40,296 bases of DNA from Oscillospiraceae bacterium (GCA_015068965.1 SVJN01000004.1:1-40296), one strand, 5' to 3'; positions 27,382 through 36,293 are shown, counted from the first letter of the stretch. The notes: generated by a model from the letters alone, not told the origin. Numbers and translations: made by a program.

Positions 27382-28251
27382 ATGAAAGGATATGAAGAAA
27401 AAAAATATATTGAAAACGGACTTCCGCAAAAGGTGGTCTGCACCATTCAGGAGTTTATTGAAGAAGCACACGTTTTCGCCCATTACCACGACTATATTGA
27501 ATTAATATATAATTTAGAGGGAACGCATGAAATCTGGATTAACGACCGTTCCTTTACCTTTTGCGAAAACGATTTGGTGTTAATCAGCTCCAGAGAGGTA
27601 CATATGATTCATCCGACCAAAGGAAAATATCTTGTATTATTGTTTGAACCGGAGCTTTTATACTCCACCACCTTGGGTGCGGCAGAGTTTAAATATGTGA
27701 TGCCATTTTTATTGGAAAGTGCAGAGCATCAGAAGGTTTTTACGGCTGACGAACTAATCAACAGCAATATAGACCAGATTCTGACCGGGATACTGCAGGA
27801 GTATATGCAACGTCAATATGGCTGGGAAATGGCAATCCAGACCGGTATCAATCAGTTATTTCTATGGATTCTCCGGCATTGGAATCAAAACGGTGTTAAG
27901 CTTTCCTTTGAAAATCCGTCTGCCTCCACAATGCGTTTGCAATCTGTATTTGACTATGTGGAAAAACACTATGCGGATGCGATTACTGCTGAGGAAATGG
28001 CACAGCTTTGTAACATGAGCTATAGCTATTTCTCCCGATTTTTCAAAAAGAATATGCAAAAAAGCTTTAATGAATACCTAAATTTTATCCGGATTAACGA
28101 GGCAGAAAAGCTTCTTGCATCCACCGATTTAACGATTACCGAAATCGCAATGCAGGTCGGATTTTCCACCTCCAGTTATTTTATCCAGCAATTTCGTCGG
28201 ATTAAAAATACTTCTCCCAAACAGTTCCGGAAAAACTTTTCATTGCTATGA
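27382..28251 (+). CDS. AraC-family regulator of the dehydrogenase/isomerase operon
   Basis: 289 residues from ATG at 27382, with GAGGAG 9 bases upstream. An N-terminal cupin (about 15-90, with AHYHDYIELIYNLEGTHEI and SSREVHMIHP) is followed by a linker and two HTH units at the C-terminus (TAEEMAQLCNMSYSYFSRFFKK and ITEIAMQVGFSTSSYFIQQFRR). The divergent arrangement with the operon at 27242 and the direct repeats between them suggest local activation in response to the pathway's sugar. Confidence 0.9.
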   Translation: MKGYEEKKYIENGLPQKVVCTIQEFIEEAHVFAHYHDYIELIYNLEGTHEIWINDRSFTFCENDLVLISSREVHMIHPTKGKYLVLLFEPELLYSTTLGAAEFKYVMPFLLESAEHQKVFTADELINSNIDQILTGILQEYMQRQYGWEMAIQTGINQLFLWILRHWNQNGVKLSFENPSASTMRLQSVFDYVEKHYADAITAEEMAQLCNMSYSYFSRFFKKNMQKSFNEYLNFIRINEAEKLLASTDLTITEIAMQVGFSTSSYFIQQFRRIKNTSPKQFRKNFSLL

Positions 28252-28272
28252 TTTTTTTATTGAAAATCATAG
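28246..28272. terminator. Shared hairpin over two convergent stop codons
   Basis: CTATGATTTT (28246-28255) pairs with AAAATCATAG (28263-28272), loop of 7. The AraC stop (28249-28251) is in the left arm and the stop of the minus-strand FAD oxidoreductase (28257-28259) is in the loop. A/T-rich, so strength is uncertain. Confidence 0.5.
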
Positions 28273-30038
28273 GAAAAGAGGTTCGTCTTTTCCGTCTCTC
28301 CCCAATTTTCCAGAATTGTTAAGGATATTCCGGTAAGCTTTTTTTCAACCGGAATATCATAAGCACGTTTTCTGTTATCGGACACCTCCAGCAAAACCGT
28401 TTCTTCCCCATCACAGTATCCGCACAACCGGTATGCTTTACAAAGTGTTTTGGGTACATATTGATCCGGACTATCCAGATAGGTATTGCTTCGTGTCATA
28501 TGCATCCGTTCACACGGATTATCCGGCAGAGTACTCCGGTTTAAATCACTGTCAAAGGTAAGATGTATCCGGCTGATGAATACCGGTTGTTCAAAAACAT
28601 ACGATACCGGCACACCGTTTTGTACACAGATTCCACATTCTTTCGATTGGTAAATTGTATGAGCTCTGTCCTGCGTATCCCTGATATGTTCATTGCCGTT
28701 TTTTATGGTAGCTGTTTTGCATTCTGTACCAATATTACGTTGAAAATGAGGCAGGAAACAATCTGCACGCATGAGTGTTTGTTGCAGGTTTTCCAGTTGG
28801 TTCAGATAAACGCCATGCGGAGTGATATTATGTTTTACTGCAATTGCCGCCGCTGTTCCGACCGCCTGCCCCAATAATGCACAGGTTGCCATGACTCGAA
28901 TACTGCTCATTGCCATATGTGTCATCGAAATATTTCTGCCTGCAAAAAACAAATTTTCCACATTTTTGGAATAGAGGGCACGATACGGAATGCAATACGG
29001 AGACGGAGTCAGAATATGCGTATTCGGTACACCATTATGATAGAAGCCGTCCGGAAAATGGTCGTCCAAGGTCCATCCACCAAATGCTATCGTATCCTCA
29101 AAAATCCGGTTCCCGGAAATATCCTGCTGCTTTATGATATATTCTCCGACCATTCTTCTGGATTCCCGTTTCCCTGCAAGGAATCCCAAAAAATCCAGTT
29201 CCCAGTTCTCCGCATCAAACTTACCGGAATTCTTGATATAGTCCCAGGTTCCCAACGCAAGCGGCACAAGCTCTGATGTGATTTCCTCAGCATCTGCAAT
29301 CGTATCTCTGTTTCCTCCTAATTCCAGATACCAGAAATTCTCATACGGATTATACAAATCAGGACAACGATATAAAAAATCCTTATCTCCCAGCTTTGTA
29401 CTCCACAAAGGAGGCGTAAAAGACACCGGACGGTGTGTTTGCCTGCCTTGTATCAGACAGGAGTTTCCCATGGTAAGATTGTCATGCTCCTTTACATGGG
29501 TTTCTTCCCCGAATTCTTCTGCACTTTCTCTTCCGATTCTGAACTCCGCTCCGGTCAAAGGTGCTAAAACAGAATCCCCTGAACAATCTGCATAATTGGT
29601 TGCAAGCACATCAAAAAAGGTCTGAGTTGTCATCTGATAACCACTGACTTTCTTGATTCTGATTGTTCTTCCATCTGCAAAGCCACCCTCTTCCGTTTCT
29701 GCATCCATACAGGTACAGTTCAAAAGAAGGGTAATATTTTCTTCCCGTTTGACAAAATCATAAAGCACAGTATCCCAGATATAATAGTTTTTTGTCGGGT
29801 TACGGTAGCAGTTTTCCAAGGCAATTTCTTCTAAAATTCCGGTTTCCCGATTATTTTCTCCGTGCGCACCACATACCCACATCCGGATTTCAGAGGAAGC
29901 ATTTCCTCCCAACACCGGACGCTCGTGCATCAGCACTACCTTTGCACCTTCTCGTGCCGCCGCAATTGCCGCACAAATTCCTGCCATACCTCCACCAATG
30001 ACACAAAAATCTGTCTGAATTATTTTTCTTGCAAGCAT
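28257..30038 (-). CDS. FAD-dependent oxidoreductase (FAD_oxidored type)
   Basis: 593 residues. The dinucleotide-binding motif is GGGMAGICAAIAAAREG (15-31), followed by RPVLGGNASSEIRMWVCGAHG, the characteristic segment of the PF12831-type FAD proteins. Near residue 370, FFAGRNISMTHMAMSSIRVMA closes the FAD site. A C-terminal beta-rich region of about 150 residues follows. Family members are predicted dehydrogenases acting on polysaccharide-derived or other organic substrates; no substrate can be named. It lies next to the sugar locus but on its own transcription unit, divergent from a PocR-type regulator. Confidence 0.85.
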   Translation of the reverse strand: MLARKIIQTDFCVIGGGMAGICAAIAAAREGAKVVLMHERPVLGGNASSEIRMWVCGAHGENNRETGILEEIALENCYRNPTKNYYIWDTVLYDFVKREENITLLLNCTCMDAETEEGGFADGRTIRIKKVSGYQMTTQTFFDVLATNYADCSGDSVLAPLTGAEFRIGRESAEEFGEETHVKEHDNLTMGNSCLIQGRQTHRPVSFTPPLWSTKLGDKDFLYRCPDLYNPYENFWYLELGGNRDTIADAEEITSELVPLALGTWDYIKNSGKFDAENWELDFLGFLAGKRESRRMVGEYIIKQQDISGNRIFEDTIAFGGWTLDDHFPDGFYHNGVPNTHILTPSPYCIPYRALYSKNVENLFFAGRNISMTHMAMSSIRVMATCALLGQAVGTAAAIAVKHNITPHGVYLNQLENLQQTLMRADCFLPHFQRNIGTECKTATIKNGNEHIRDTQDRAHTIYQSKECGICVQNGVPVSYVFEQPVFISRIHLTFDSDLNRSTLPDNPCERMHMTRSNTYLDSPDQYVPKTLCKAYRLCGYCDGEETVLLEVSDNRKRAYDIPVEKKLTGISLTILENWGETEKTNLFSYDFQ

Positions 30039-30049
30039 ATTTACACTCC

Positions 30050-30109
30050 TTGACTTTGTTTTCTCATTTTGATATAATATTATTATATTTTTTCAGCATT
30101 TTCTTGTAA
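30050..30109. promoter_or_regulatory. Overlapping divergent promoters
   Basis: Plus strand: TTGACT (30050-30055), a 17-base spacer and TATAAT (30073-30078), reading to the regulator at 30157. Minus strand: TTACAA (30109-30104), a 16-base spacer and TATAAT (30087-30082), reading to the oxidoreductase at 30038. The -10 elements lie 3 bases apart, so the two polymerases would compete. Confidence 0.65.
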
Positions 30110-30156
30110 TTTATTGCACAAAAACATAAAAATATTGCAATCGGAGTGTGATTTTA

Positions 30157-30963
30157 TTGTTGAATATCATTTCAAACTACATCATTTATCTCAAAGAAAC
30201 GCACAAGCTGGCAATCTCCATACATTTCAATCCTTCCTCCTCCTTGTTTTTGCCTTTGGCAGATGCATTTTCTGAGCTTGGTCTTAATATGCACACCCAC
30301 CCTTATTGCTATTTTATTAAAAATGACAGAAAACAGCACCGTCGCTGTCTTCGGAATCAGGCAGCGGTATTACACCGGTGCAAACAATCCACCTCATTTG
30401 TCGGAACCTGCCATGCAGGGGTAAAGGAATATGTTTATACCATTCGTTCTGAAAAAGAACTGCTCGGATTTATCAGCGTCAGTGGTTACCGGGGCAAAAA
30501 TCGGAATGTACATCCACTTTTTCGTACCCTTTCTGATTCTCCTATCCCTATAGCCTTATTAGATACTGTTATTCCTCCTTTAGCCATTATGATTTGCGAA
30601 TTTTCCAAATCCTTACATTTATCTGATTCAAAAAACAACCTATTTCATCGGATAATTTGTTATCTGGAGGAGCATTTTGCAACAACCTCTTTGGATGAGC
30701 TTTGTTCGGTTTTTGGTTACAGTAGGTCGCATATCAGCCATATTTTCAAAAAAAATGCCGGATGTAGTATTAATCAATACTGTAACCGTCTGAAAATCCG
30801 CCATGCGAAGCATCTTCTTTGCGAAACAGATTTTTCTGTTACCGACATTGCGTTCGCAGTCGGCTTTTCTGATTTCAGCTATTTTATCAGACTGTTCCGG
30901 GAAGAAACCGGAATCACGCCACTTGTCTTTCGAAAAACATTCCAACCCTCACAAAAGCCCTGA
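30157..30963 (+). CDS. PocR-domain AraC-family regulator
   Basis: 268 residues if TTG at 30157 is the start (GGAG 10 bases upstream); a GTG at 30148 is the alternative but lies 1 base from GGAG. The N-terminal domain contains HRRCLRNQAAVLHRC and GTCHAGVKEYVYTI, the cysteine/His pattern of PocR sensory domains, proposed to bind small hydrocarbon or propanediol-like ligands. The C-terminal 100 residues carry two AraC HTH units (LDELCSVFGYSRSHISHIFKK and VTDIAFAVGFSDFSYFIRLF). It probably regulates the divergent FAD oxidoreductase. Its stop codon lies inside a terminator stem. Confidence 0.85.
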   Translation: MLNIISNYIIYLKETHKLAISIHFNPSSSLFLPLADAFSELGLNMHTHPYCYFIKNDRKQHRRCLRNQAAVLHRCKQSTSFVGTCHAGVKEYVYTIRSEKELLGFISVSGYRGKNRNVHPLFRTLSDSPIPIALLDTVIPPLAIMICEFSKSLHLSDSKNNLFHRIICYLEEHFATTSLDELCSVFGYSRSHISHIFKKNAGCSINQYCNRLKIRHAKHLLCETDFSVTDIAFAVGFSDFSYFIRLFREETGITPLVFRKTFQPSQKP

Positions 30964-30985
30964 TGCGTTCTGCATCAGGGCTTTT
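30953..30985. terminator. Strong terminator over the regulator stop codon
   Basis: AAAAGCCCTGATGC (30953-30966) pairs perfectly with GCATCAGGGCTTTT (30972-30985). The stop codon 30961-30963 is in the left arm. It can act in both directions, also serving the minus-strand gene that ends at 31039. Confidence 0.9.
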
Positions 30986-30988
30986 GCC

Positions 30989-31004
30989 GCAGACCTCGGT
31001 CTGC
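30989..31004. terminator. Second small hairpin after the regulator
   Basis: GCAGAC pairs with GTCTGC around a CTCG centre (30989-31004), followed by TTT. It stands directly behind the strong terminator, making a tandem. Confidence 0.55.
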
Positions 31005-31038
31005 TTTAGGAGAAAATGTATGAAAAATGACAAATGAA

Positions 31039-33705
31039 CTATTCTCTTACAATTGTCACTTCTTGTGTTTTTTGATTCCACGAAACATCTGCACCTAAGT
31101 GCTCAGCAATAAACCTCGACGGTGTGTAGGTTCTGTCTCCGTCAATAAATGCCGCAGTATCCATCTGATACGGTGTTCCGTTTACATAGGCCGTTCTGGA
31201 ACCGATTGTTAATAGAATTTCTGTATCCTGCTGGGTAATGGTTACCAATCTTTCCTCTTCATCCCAGAACACCTCTGCCCCCAACCACTCAGCCACAAAT
31301 CGTGCCGGTGTAAAGGTTCGGTTATCCCGAATCAACGGTGCAACGTCACTGCTGACGCTGTTACCGTTCACGGTTGCAAACCGGTTTCCGATTTCCAGAA
31401 TCATTTTTACATTCGGGAACTTCGTCCACTTTGCATAAAGCGAAAACGGAGCAGTTACTTTGGTATTGAAATCAAATTTTGTATGTCCATAGGCATCCTT
31501 ATACCAGCCTTCAAAGGTATATCCCGCCTTGGTCGGGTTTGCAGGAACCGGAACATAACCATTTCTCGGAACCATTGCAGGCTCGGTTTTACTGCCACCA
31601 TTGCCGATAAACGCAATCTGGAAATACACCGGACCGGACAGTGAACCGCCCAATGAAAGCTGTTTATATTTTGCAGTATAGGAAACATCCTCAGTTGCCC
31701 GGAAGGAATAGTTTCTTTGGGTGGATACCCGATTATCCCCCTCGTACCAACCTTCAAACGCATATTTATTGGTATCATTTGCTGTCAGAGTGACCTGACT
31801 GTTCCAGATATATTCACCACCGCCTCTGACCGAACCTTCTGTGGATGAAACTGAAACATTCACTTTATCCGATGCAGGCACCACAATTGCAACCGGTGCA
31901 GAATATCCGATATCCGAGCTATCCGAAAGACTCGATACCGCAAACACTACCGAAACAGAAGTCGGCTCACCTACCGGAGTTACAACCGCATTTTTAGAAA
32001 TGACTGCCTCATTATCCGAAGAGGAAACCGCAACACGATAACCTGTCGGAACATTCGGAAGTGCAAACGAGGTTGTGTTCTTTGCTACAACCGGAGCACC
32101 AAGCTTAGATGCGACTATGCTTGCATTCATTTGCGCAAGAATATCAGCAGCTGTTGTAAAACGGTCTGATGCAAGCTGATAGTTTCCGGCATCTTTCCCG
32201 GAAAGCTTCAGATTGCTGACCTCAACCGGGATATTCTCGCCAACCTCACTGCTTGCAAATGCAACCGTTGCAGAGGCGGTATCAATGCTGATTTCATCCC
32301 CGGCAAGCAATCCGGAAACTGCAAACGAGGACTGGCTGATTTCGCCGTTTACGGTACCGTCTGCAAGCTTGTCAAACACCTGCAGGTTGGTAACAGTCAA
32401 GGTCTTTTTATTCACAATCAACTGTGCATCGGTGTATGCAATGTCATAGTTATCTGCCTGGGCACCACTCAGGATAATCTGATGTGTTCCTGCAGACGGC
32501 GGATTCTGAAAACCACCGATTTCTACCGCTTTGGTTAAAACAGTTTCATCATCGCCTGCAACAAAGCCCTCTCCCTTAATTTGCAGATTCAATGCCGCTC
32601 CATATTCTACCGTTGCATTCTCAACACTAAAATTCAACGCCTTTTTATAAACGGTCAGTGTCTCTGTACGGCTTGCCGGTGCATAGTAGGCATTTCCCGG
32701 CTGTGTCACAGTAATACCGGTCTCTCCGGCACCGACGATTGTTACAATTCCTTCCGGTGATACCGTCGCAACCGATTCATCCGAAGAAGTAAAGGTAAAC
32801 TGATTCAGCCCGGATGCACTGTCGGCCGCAATACTCAAAGCAAACGGTTCATCACCGTAAGTCTTTGCCGGAATCGGAGCAAGCGAAATATTTTGTACCG
32901 CTTTATCCACAATGGTAAATATGCCATCTACAAATGTCATTTCATAATCCACCGGTGCAGTCAATGACCCACGGCTGATTGCATAGGTTCCGCCGGTTTC
33001 CCCTGCATTTCTGGTTAAGCTTCCGGAAAGAATATCCGTTCCGAACAATTGACCTTCTGTAATCTGATATGTAAGAGCCGGATCAGCATCGCCGTTTCCT
33101 TTCGTCTGCGAATCTGCTGTAACTGTAATCTTTGCCGGTGTAACAATGCCTTCAATATCGGTTGGCGGTGTCACAGTATAATTATCCTTATCTGCACCCG
33201 ATAAGGTAATTGCATTTACGCTGACCGGAATATCTGAGCCTACATGCACACTTGCAAGTGTTCCGGTTACCTGCTCAGACAATAATACCTCATCTGTACC
33301 GACAATTCCTTCTAATGTACCACCGCTCAGGATTACATCTGCAGTTGCATCATAGGTTTTTGTGGCAGTTGCACCGATTAATGTCAACGGTTTTGGTTCA
33401 ATAATTAAGTTTGCATAAAGAGTCAACGGATCATAGCCCTCTAATTCAATGACTGCTTTTGCATTTACCGTCCCAACATCCGTTTTCTTGTTATCGGAAT
33501 ATGTAACCGTTGCCCCCTGAGGGATTTCGCCCGCAAGCAACAATTCATGCTCTGTTCCATCATAAATCTGAGATTGGTCGGAAAAGGTTACACCCGTAAT
33601 CTGCTTCTTTCCCAATTGTTCTTTCAAATCCTGCGCATTGACCACAGGAAGAACCGTTGTCAGTATACACCCCGCTAAAAAAATTGCCGAAAATTTCTTT
33701 AACAT
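31039..33705 (-). CDS. Modular secreted surface protein (MBG, Listeria-Bacteroides repeat, stalk domains)
   Basis: 888 residues from ATG at 33705 (AGGAGGT 8 bases upstream; the longer frame lacks a site). A signal peptide (MLKKFSAIFLAGCILTTVLPVVNA) leads into several YDG/MBG-type beta domains (about 30-560, with repeated LTLIGATATKTYDATADVIL-like segments and GTDEVLLSEQV). Then come one InlB/Listeria-Bacteroides-type repeat with its KAGYTFEGWYKD core and a related YAFEGWYEGDNRV unit. Two copper-amine-oxidase-N-like stalk halves close the protein (about 765-888: IGNRFATVNGN and IGSRTAYVNGT, each with R.FTPARFVAEWLGA-type sequence). It is probably a cell-surface adhesin or scaffold. Stalk domains also occur in the 223 gene product, there at the N-terminus. 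Confidence 0.85.
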   Translation of the reverse strand: MLKKFSAIFLAGCILTTVLPVVNAQDLKEQLGKKQITGVTFSDQSQIYDGTEHELLLAGEIPQGATVTYSDNKKTDVGTVNAKAVIELEGYDPLTLYANLIIEPKPLTLIGATATKTYDATADVILSGGTLEGIVGTDEVLLSEQVTGTLASVHVGSDIPVSVNAITLSGADKDNYTVTPPTDIEGIVTPAKITVTADSQTKGNGDADPALTYQITEGQLFGTDILSGSLTRNAGETGGTYAISRGSLTAPVDYEMTFVDGIFTIVDKAVQNISLAPIPAKTYGDEPFALSIAADSASGLNQFTFTSSDESVATVSPEGIVTIVGAGETGITVTQPGNAYYAPASRTETLTVYKKALNFSVENATVEYGAALNLQIKGEGFVAGDDETVLTKAVEIGGFQNPPSAGTHQIILSGAQADNYDIAYTDAQLIVNKKTLTVTNLQVFDKLADGTVNGEISQSSFAVSGLLAGDEISIDTASATVAFASSEVGENIPVEVSNLKLSGKDAGNYQLASDRFTTAADILAQMNASIVASKLGAPVVAKNTTSFALPNVPTGYRVAVSSSDNEAVISKNAVVTPVGEPTSVSVVFAVSSLSDSSDIGYSAPVAIVVPASDKVNVSVSSTEGSVRGGGEYIWNSQVTLTANDTNKYAFEGWYEGDNRVSTQRNYSFRATEDVSYTAKYKQLSLGGSLSGPVYFQIAFIGNGGSKTEPAMVPRNGYVPVPANPTKAGYTFEGWYKDAYGHTKFDFNTKVTAPFSLYAKWTKFPNVKMILEIGNRFATVNGNSVSSDVAPLIRDNRTFTPARFVAEWLGAEVFWDEEERLVTITQQDTEILLTIGSRTAYVNGTPYQMDTAAFIDGDRTYTPSRFIAEHLGADVSWNQKTQEVTIVRE

Positions 33706-33776
33706 CTTTCTTACCTCCTGAAATTTATTTTCGGATTGCGATTTGCACATTTTGTTCTTCCCCATATCCTGATTTT

Positions 33777-33805
33777 ATTGTAACACAGATTCCTGAAAAT
33801 GTAAA
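33777..33805 (-). promoter_or_regulatory. Promoter of the surface protein gene
   Basis: On the minus strand, TTTACA (33805-33800), a 17-base spacer and TACAAT (33782-33777). The leader to the ATG at 33705 is about 65 bases. Confidence 0.75.
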
Positions 33806-33890
33806 ATGATACTTCTGTTAAAAAATTATTACAACCGTCTTTGATTTGTAATATAATTGAAATTTTTAACGATAAACCTCAAAAAAAATG

Positions 33891-34634
33891 TTAAATTTCA
33901 ACAAACTCAGTATCCGAAAACTCTTTCTTCACCTCTTCATCAAACACATAATCGCTGATAACACAGTCGATTTCATCAAACCGGAATTTGATATATTCGT
34001 ACGGTTGATCAATTTTTTCATGGTCAATCAGTAAAAAAACCTTGTCTGCATTCCGAGCCATATTCCAATGCATCTGACTGTAAGTCTTTCCGCCGCCTAC
34101 CTTTCCATCCTTTGTCACCGCTCCCACCGAAAAAAACATTTTGTCGGCATGATACATCGCCGCATTCTGCGCAGTTTCAAGTCCGTCGAGCATACTCGGA
34201 ATCTCTACCACCTTTCCTCCAAGGCATATTACGGTAATATCGAACCGGCACAAATAGGAAACTAATGCCATATTATTTGTAATGACAGTAAGATTTTTGC
34301 GGTCGGTTATAAATCTGCCCACGCATTCTGCTGTTGTAGAACCATCAATAAAAACAGTATCTCCGTCGCAAATATATTCTGCGGCTTTTTTTCCAATCTG
34401 TTTTTTTGCCGCTCGCATCTTATGATAGCGAAAGGCAAGCGGTACTCCCTGATTTTCAACCAGCTCCACTCCACCGTAGGTTCTTCTTATCATTTTTTGA
34501 TTTTCCATGATATTCAAATCCCGGTTTACCGTTGCCGTGCTATATCCCAGCACCTTTGTCAGATACTTTACCGTCACATAACCGTTTTCCTTTAAAATTG
34601 ACAAAATCATGTCTATCCGTTCTTTCTGATACAT
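33891..34634 (-). CDS. DeoR-family transcriptional regulator
   Basis: 247 residues from ATG at 34634 (AGGAGGAG 5-6 bases upstream; the longer frame covers the operator). The N-terminal winged HTH begins YQKERIDMILSILKENGYVTV and contains STATVNRDLNIMENQKMIRRTYGG. The C-terminal sugar-phosphate-sensing domain has FIDGSTTAECVGRFI and LTVITNNMALVSYL. DeoR proteins usually repress sugar-metabolism genes until a phosphorylated sugar binds. Divergent from the MATE transporter. The direct repeats at 34651-34669 next to its start are a candidate operator. Confidence 0.9.
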   Translation of the reverse strand: MYQKERIDMILSILKENGYVTVKYLTKVLGYSTATVNRDLNIMENQKMIRRTYGGVELVENQGVPLAFRYHKMRAAKKQIGKKAAEYICDGDTVFIDGSTTAECVGRFITDRKNLTVITNNMALVSYLCRFDITVICLGGKVVEIPSMLDGLETAQNAAMYHADKMFFSVGAVTKDGKVGGGKTYSQMHWNMARNADKVFLLIDHEKIDQPYEYIKFRFDEIDCVISDYVFDEEVKKEFSDTEFVEI

Positions 34635-34650
34635 TTGTCTCCTCCTATTT

Positions 34651-34669
34651 TTGAGAATTGTTGAGAATT
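34651..34669. promoter_or_regulatory. Direct-repeat operator candidate between deoR-type and MATE genes
   Basis: TTGAGAATT occurs at 34651-34659 and again at 34661-34669, one helical turn apart, right in front of the regulator's ribosome binding site. This position fits auto-repression. Confidence 0.55.
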
Positions 34670-34689
34670 TATAAATATTTTTAACCCAA

Positions 34690-34718
34690 TTGAAAAAAGT
34701 TGATAAATATACTATAAT
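34690..34718 (+). promoter_or_regulatory. Promoter of the MATE transporter gene
   Basis: TTGAAA (34690-34695), a 17-base spacer and TATAAT (34713-34718). This rules out any start codon before about 34726. Confidence 0.75.
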
Positions 34719-34761
34719 TATACCCGATATGAAAAAATTGTCAACAGAAAGGTTCTCCATC

Positions 34762-36102
34762 ATGAAAAATCTGACACAAGGTAATATCTACAAAAACTTT
34801 ATTCTGTTTGCTTTTCCGATGGTACTTGCCGGGATTCTTTCGCAGTCCTACCACATCATCGACACCGTCATTGCAGGAAAATTTTTAGGCAACACCGGAC
34901 TTGCGGCAATTGGTTCTACCTCTGCATTTATCTCTTTTCTGTCCTCAATTTTCTGTGGATATGGAACCGGTTTCGCGCTTTACCTTGGTCGGTTATTCGC
35001 AGCAAAGGAATACCAAAAGCTCAAAGATGTATTTTACACAAACTTTCTGGCTTACTCCTTAATTATGATATTATTCAGCCTGTTATGTGTTTTTTGTCAA
35101 CCGTTTCTGTTCCGCTTCTTGCAGGTTGATCCTGCAATCCAGGAAGAAGCCTCTGTCTATTTCACCGTTTATATGCTTGGATTTTTTATCATCTTATTGA
35201 ATATAAATGGTACCTACCTGCTGAATGCACTTGGTATCAGTACCTATACATTATATATGTCGATTCTTTCTACCGTTTTAAATATCAGCGGCAACCTGCT
35301 TTGTGTTGCAGTTTTAAAAACCGGAATTGTTGGACTTGCAACTTCTACTGTTTTTTCTGCACTCGTGGTTACCATCTGCTACTATTTAAAGCTTCGACAA
35401 TGCTTTGCAAAGATGAAAGTAGCAGATACCGGAGTCAGAATAAGCTTTTCTTCCTTAAACGAATCCTATTCTTATTCCGTTCCGACCACACTCCAACAGG
35501 TTATTATGTACCTTGCAGGATTTTTGATTTCACCGCTTATAAACGGTCTTGGAAGCGCTGCATCCTCAGCTTACAGTGTCGTAATGCAGGTTTATAATTT
35601 TAACGCCGCAATTTATCAGAATTCTACCAAAACCGTCGGTAGCTACACAACACATTGTGTTGGTTGTGGGAAATACCGTCTGCTGAAAAAAGGCGTCTAT
35701 GTTGGCTTTTTGCAAGGACTGTTATTTGTTCTGCCCTTTTTGATTGCTTGTATTTTGTTTGCAGACAGAATTTGTGCTATGTTCTATCCGAATGGATATC
35801 AAGGACCGGATTTAACCTATGCAATCATTTTTGCCCGTTTTTACCTGCCTTTGATTCTCTTTAATGTAATGAACAATCTGTTTCACGCCTTCTGTCGTGG
35901 GATTGCGGCAAAAAATCTGTTGGTTGCATCAACGGTAATCGGAACCGGCACCCGGATTCTTGCCACTTATCTGTTCGTGTACTTCTTCGGAATGCAGGGT
36001 GTCTTTATCGGTTGGGCATTTTCCTGGTTTGCAGAAGCCGTGTTCTGTATCATTTCCTTTTTCAGCAGACGTTGGGAAAAGAAGCTACCCTGCAACTCAT
36101 AA
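34762..36102 (+). CDS. MATE-family efflux transporter
   Basis: 446 residues from ATG at 34762 (AAAGG 9 bases upstream; the in-frame ATG at 34729 would be almost leaderless). It shows the 12-helix MATE layout: TQGNIYKNFILFAFPMVLAG at the start, DTVIAGKFLGNTGLAAIGST in helix 2, and a second half opening with SYSVPTTLQQ. MATE proteins export drugs or metabolites using Na+ or H+ gradients. An Na+ gradient from the ATPase in this window could drive it, but this is inference. The structured repeat begins 12 bases after its stop. Confidence 0.88.
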   Translation: MKNLTQGNIYKNFILFAFPMVLAGILSQSYHIIDTVIAGKFLGNTGLAAIGSTSAFISFLSSIFCGYGTGFALYLGRLFAAKEYQKLKDVFYTNFLAYSLIMILFSLLCVFCQPFLFRFLQVDPAIQEEASVYFTVYMLGFFIILLNINGTYLLNALGISTYTLYMSILSTVLNISGNLLCVAVLKTGIVGLATSTVFSALVVTICYYLKLRQCFAKMKVADTGVRISFSSLNESYSYSVPTTLQQVIMYLAGFLISPLINGLGSAASSAYSVVMQVYNFNAAIYQNSTKTVGSYTTHCVGCGKYRLLKKGVYVGFLQGLLFVLPFLIACILFADRICAMFYPNGYQGPDLTYAIIFARFYLPLILFNVMNNLFHAFCRGIAAKNLLVASTVIGTGTRILATYLFVYFFGMQGVFIGWAFSWFAEAVFCIISFFSRRWEKKLPCNS

Positions 36103-36114
36103 TGTAACTGGAAC

Positions 36115-36241
36115 AAAACGGCTTCGCCGCAACCGCTCCATAAAATTATCATGTACTTTGAACTGATACAGAGCGGTAAGAAGAAGCATAACGTTTTGTA
36201 CGCCCATGTGCGTTTCCGCTATTAGCGGAAAATTTCGCACG
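36115..36241 (-). repeat. Structured 127-bp repeat, copy 2 (inverted)
   Basis: Exact reverse complement of 1-127. Here the outer hairpin is complete: GCCC (36202-36205) pairs with GGGC (36241-36244) outside the GTGCG/CGCAC and GCGGAAA/TTTCCGC stems, so the true element probably ends at about 36244. The other stem pairs ACCGCTC (36132-36138) with GAGCGGT (36171-36177). It lies between the MATE gene stop and two terminators. Confidence 0.9.
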
Positions 36242-36253
36242 GGCATTCAATTC

Positions 36254-36293
36254 TTTTTGCTTTATAGGAACGAAGTTTCCTATAAAGCAAAAA
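36254..36293. terminator. Bidirectional terminator
   Basis: TTTTTGCTTTATAGGAA (36254-36270) pairs perfectly with TTCCTATAAAGCAAAAA (36277-36293), loop of 6, with T-runs both ways. Confidence 0.85.

Noticed and set aside
26073-27446. Extended N-terminus (68 extra residues) of the first dehydrogenase
   Set aside because: The extension is Phe/Lys-rich, crosses the promoter and divergent regulator start, and an ATG with a proper ribosome binding site exists at 27242.
34690-34761. Upstream TTG start at 34690 for the MATE gene
   Set aside because: It is the -35 box of the gene's own promoter, so it cannot be in the mRNA.
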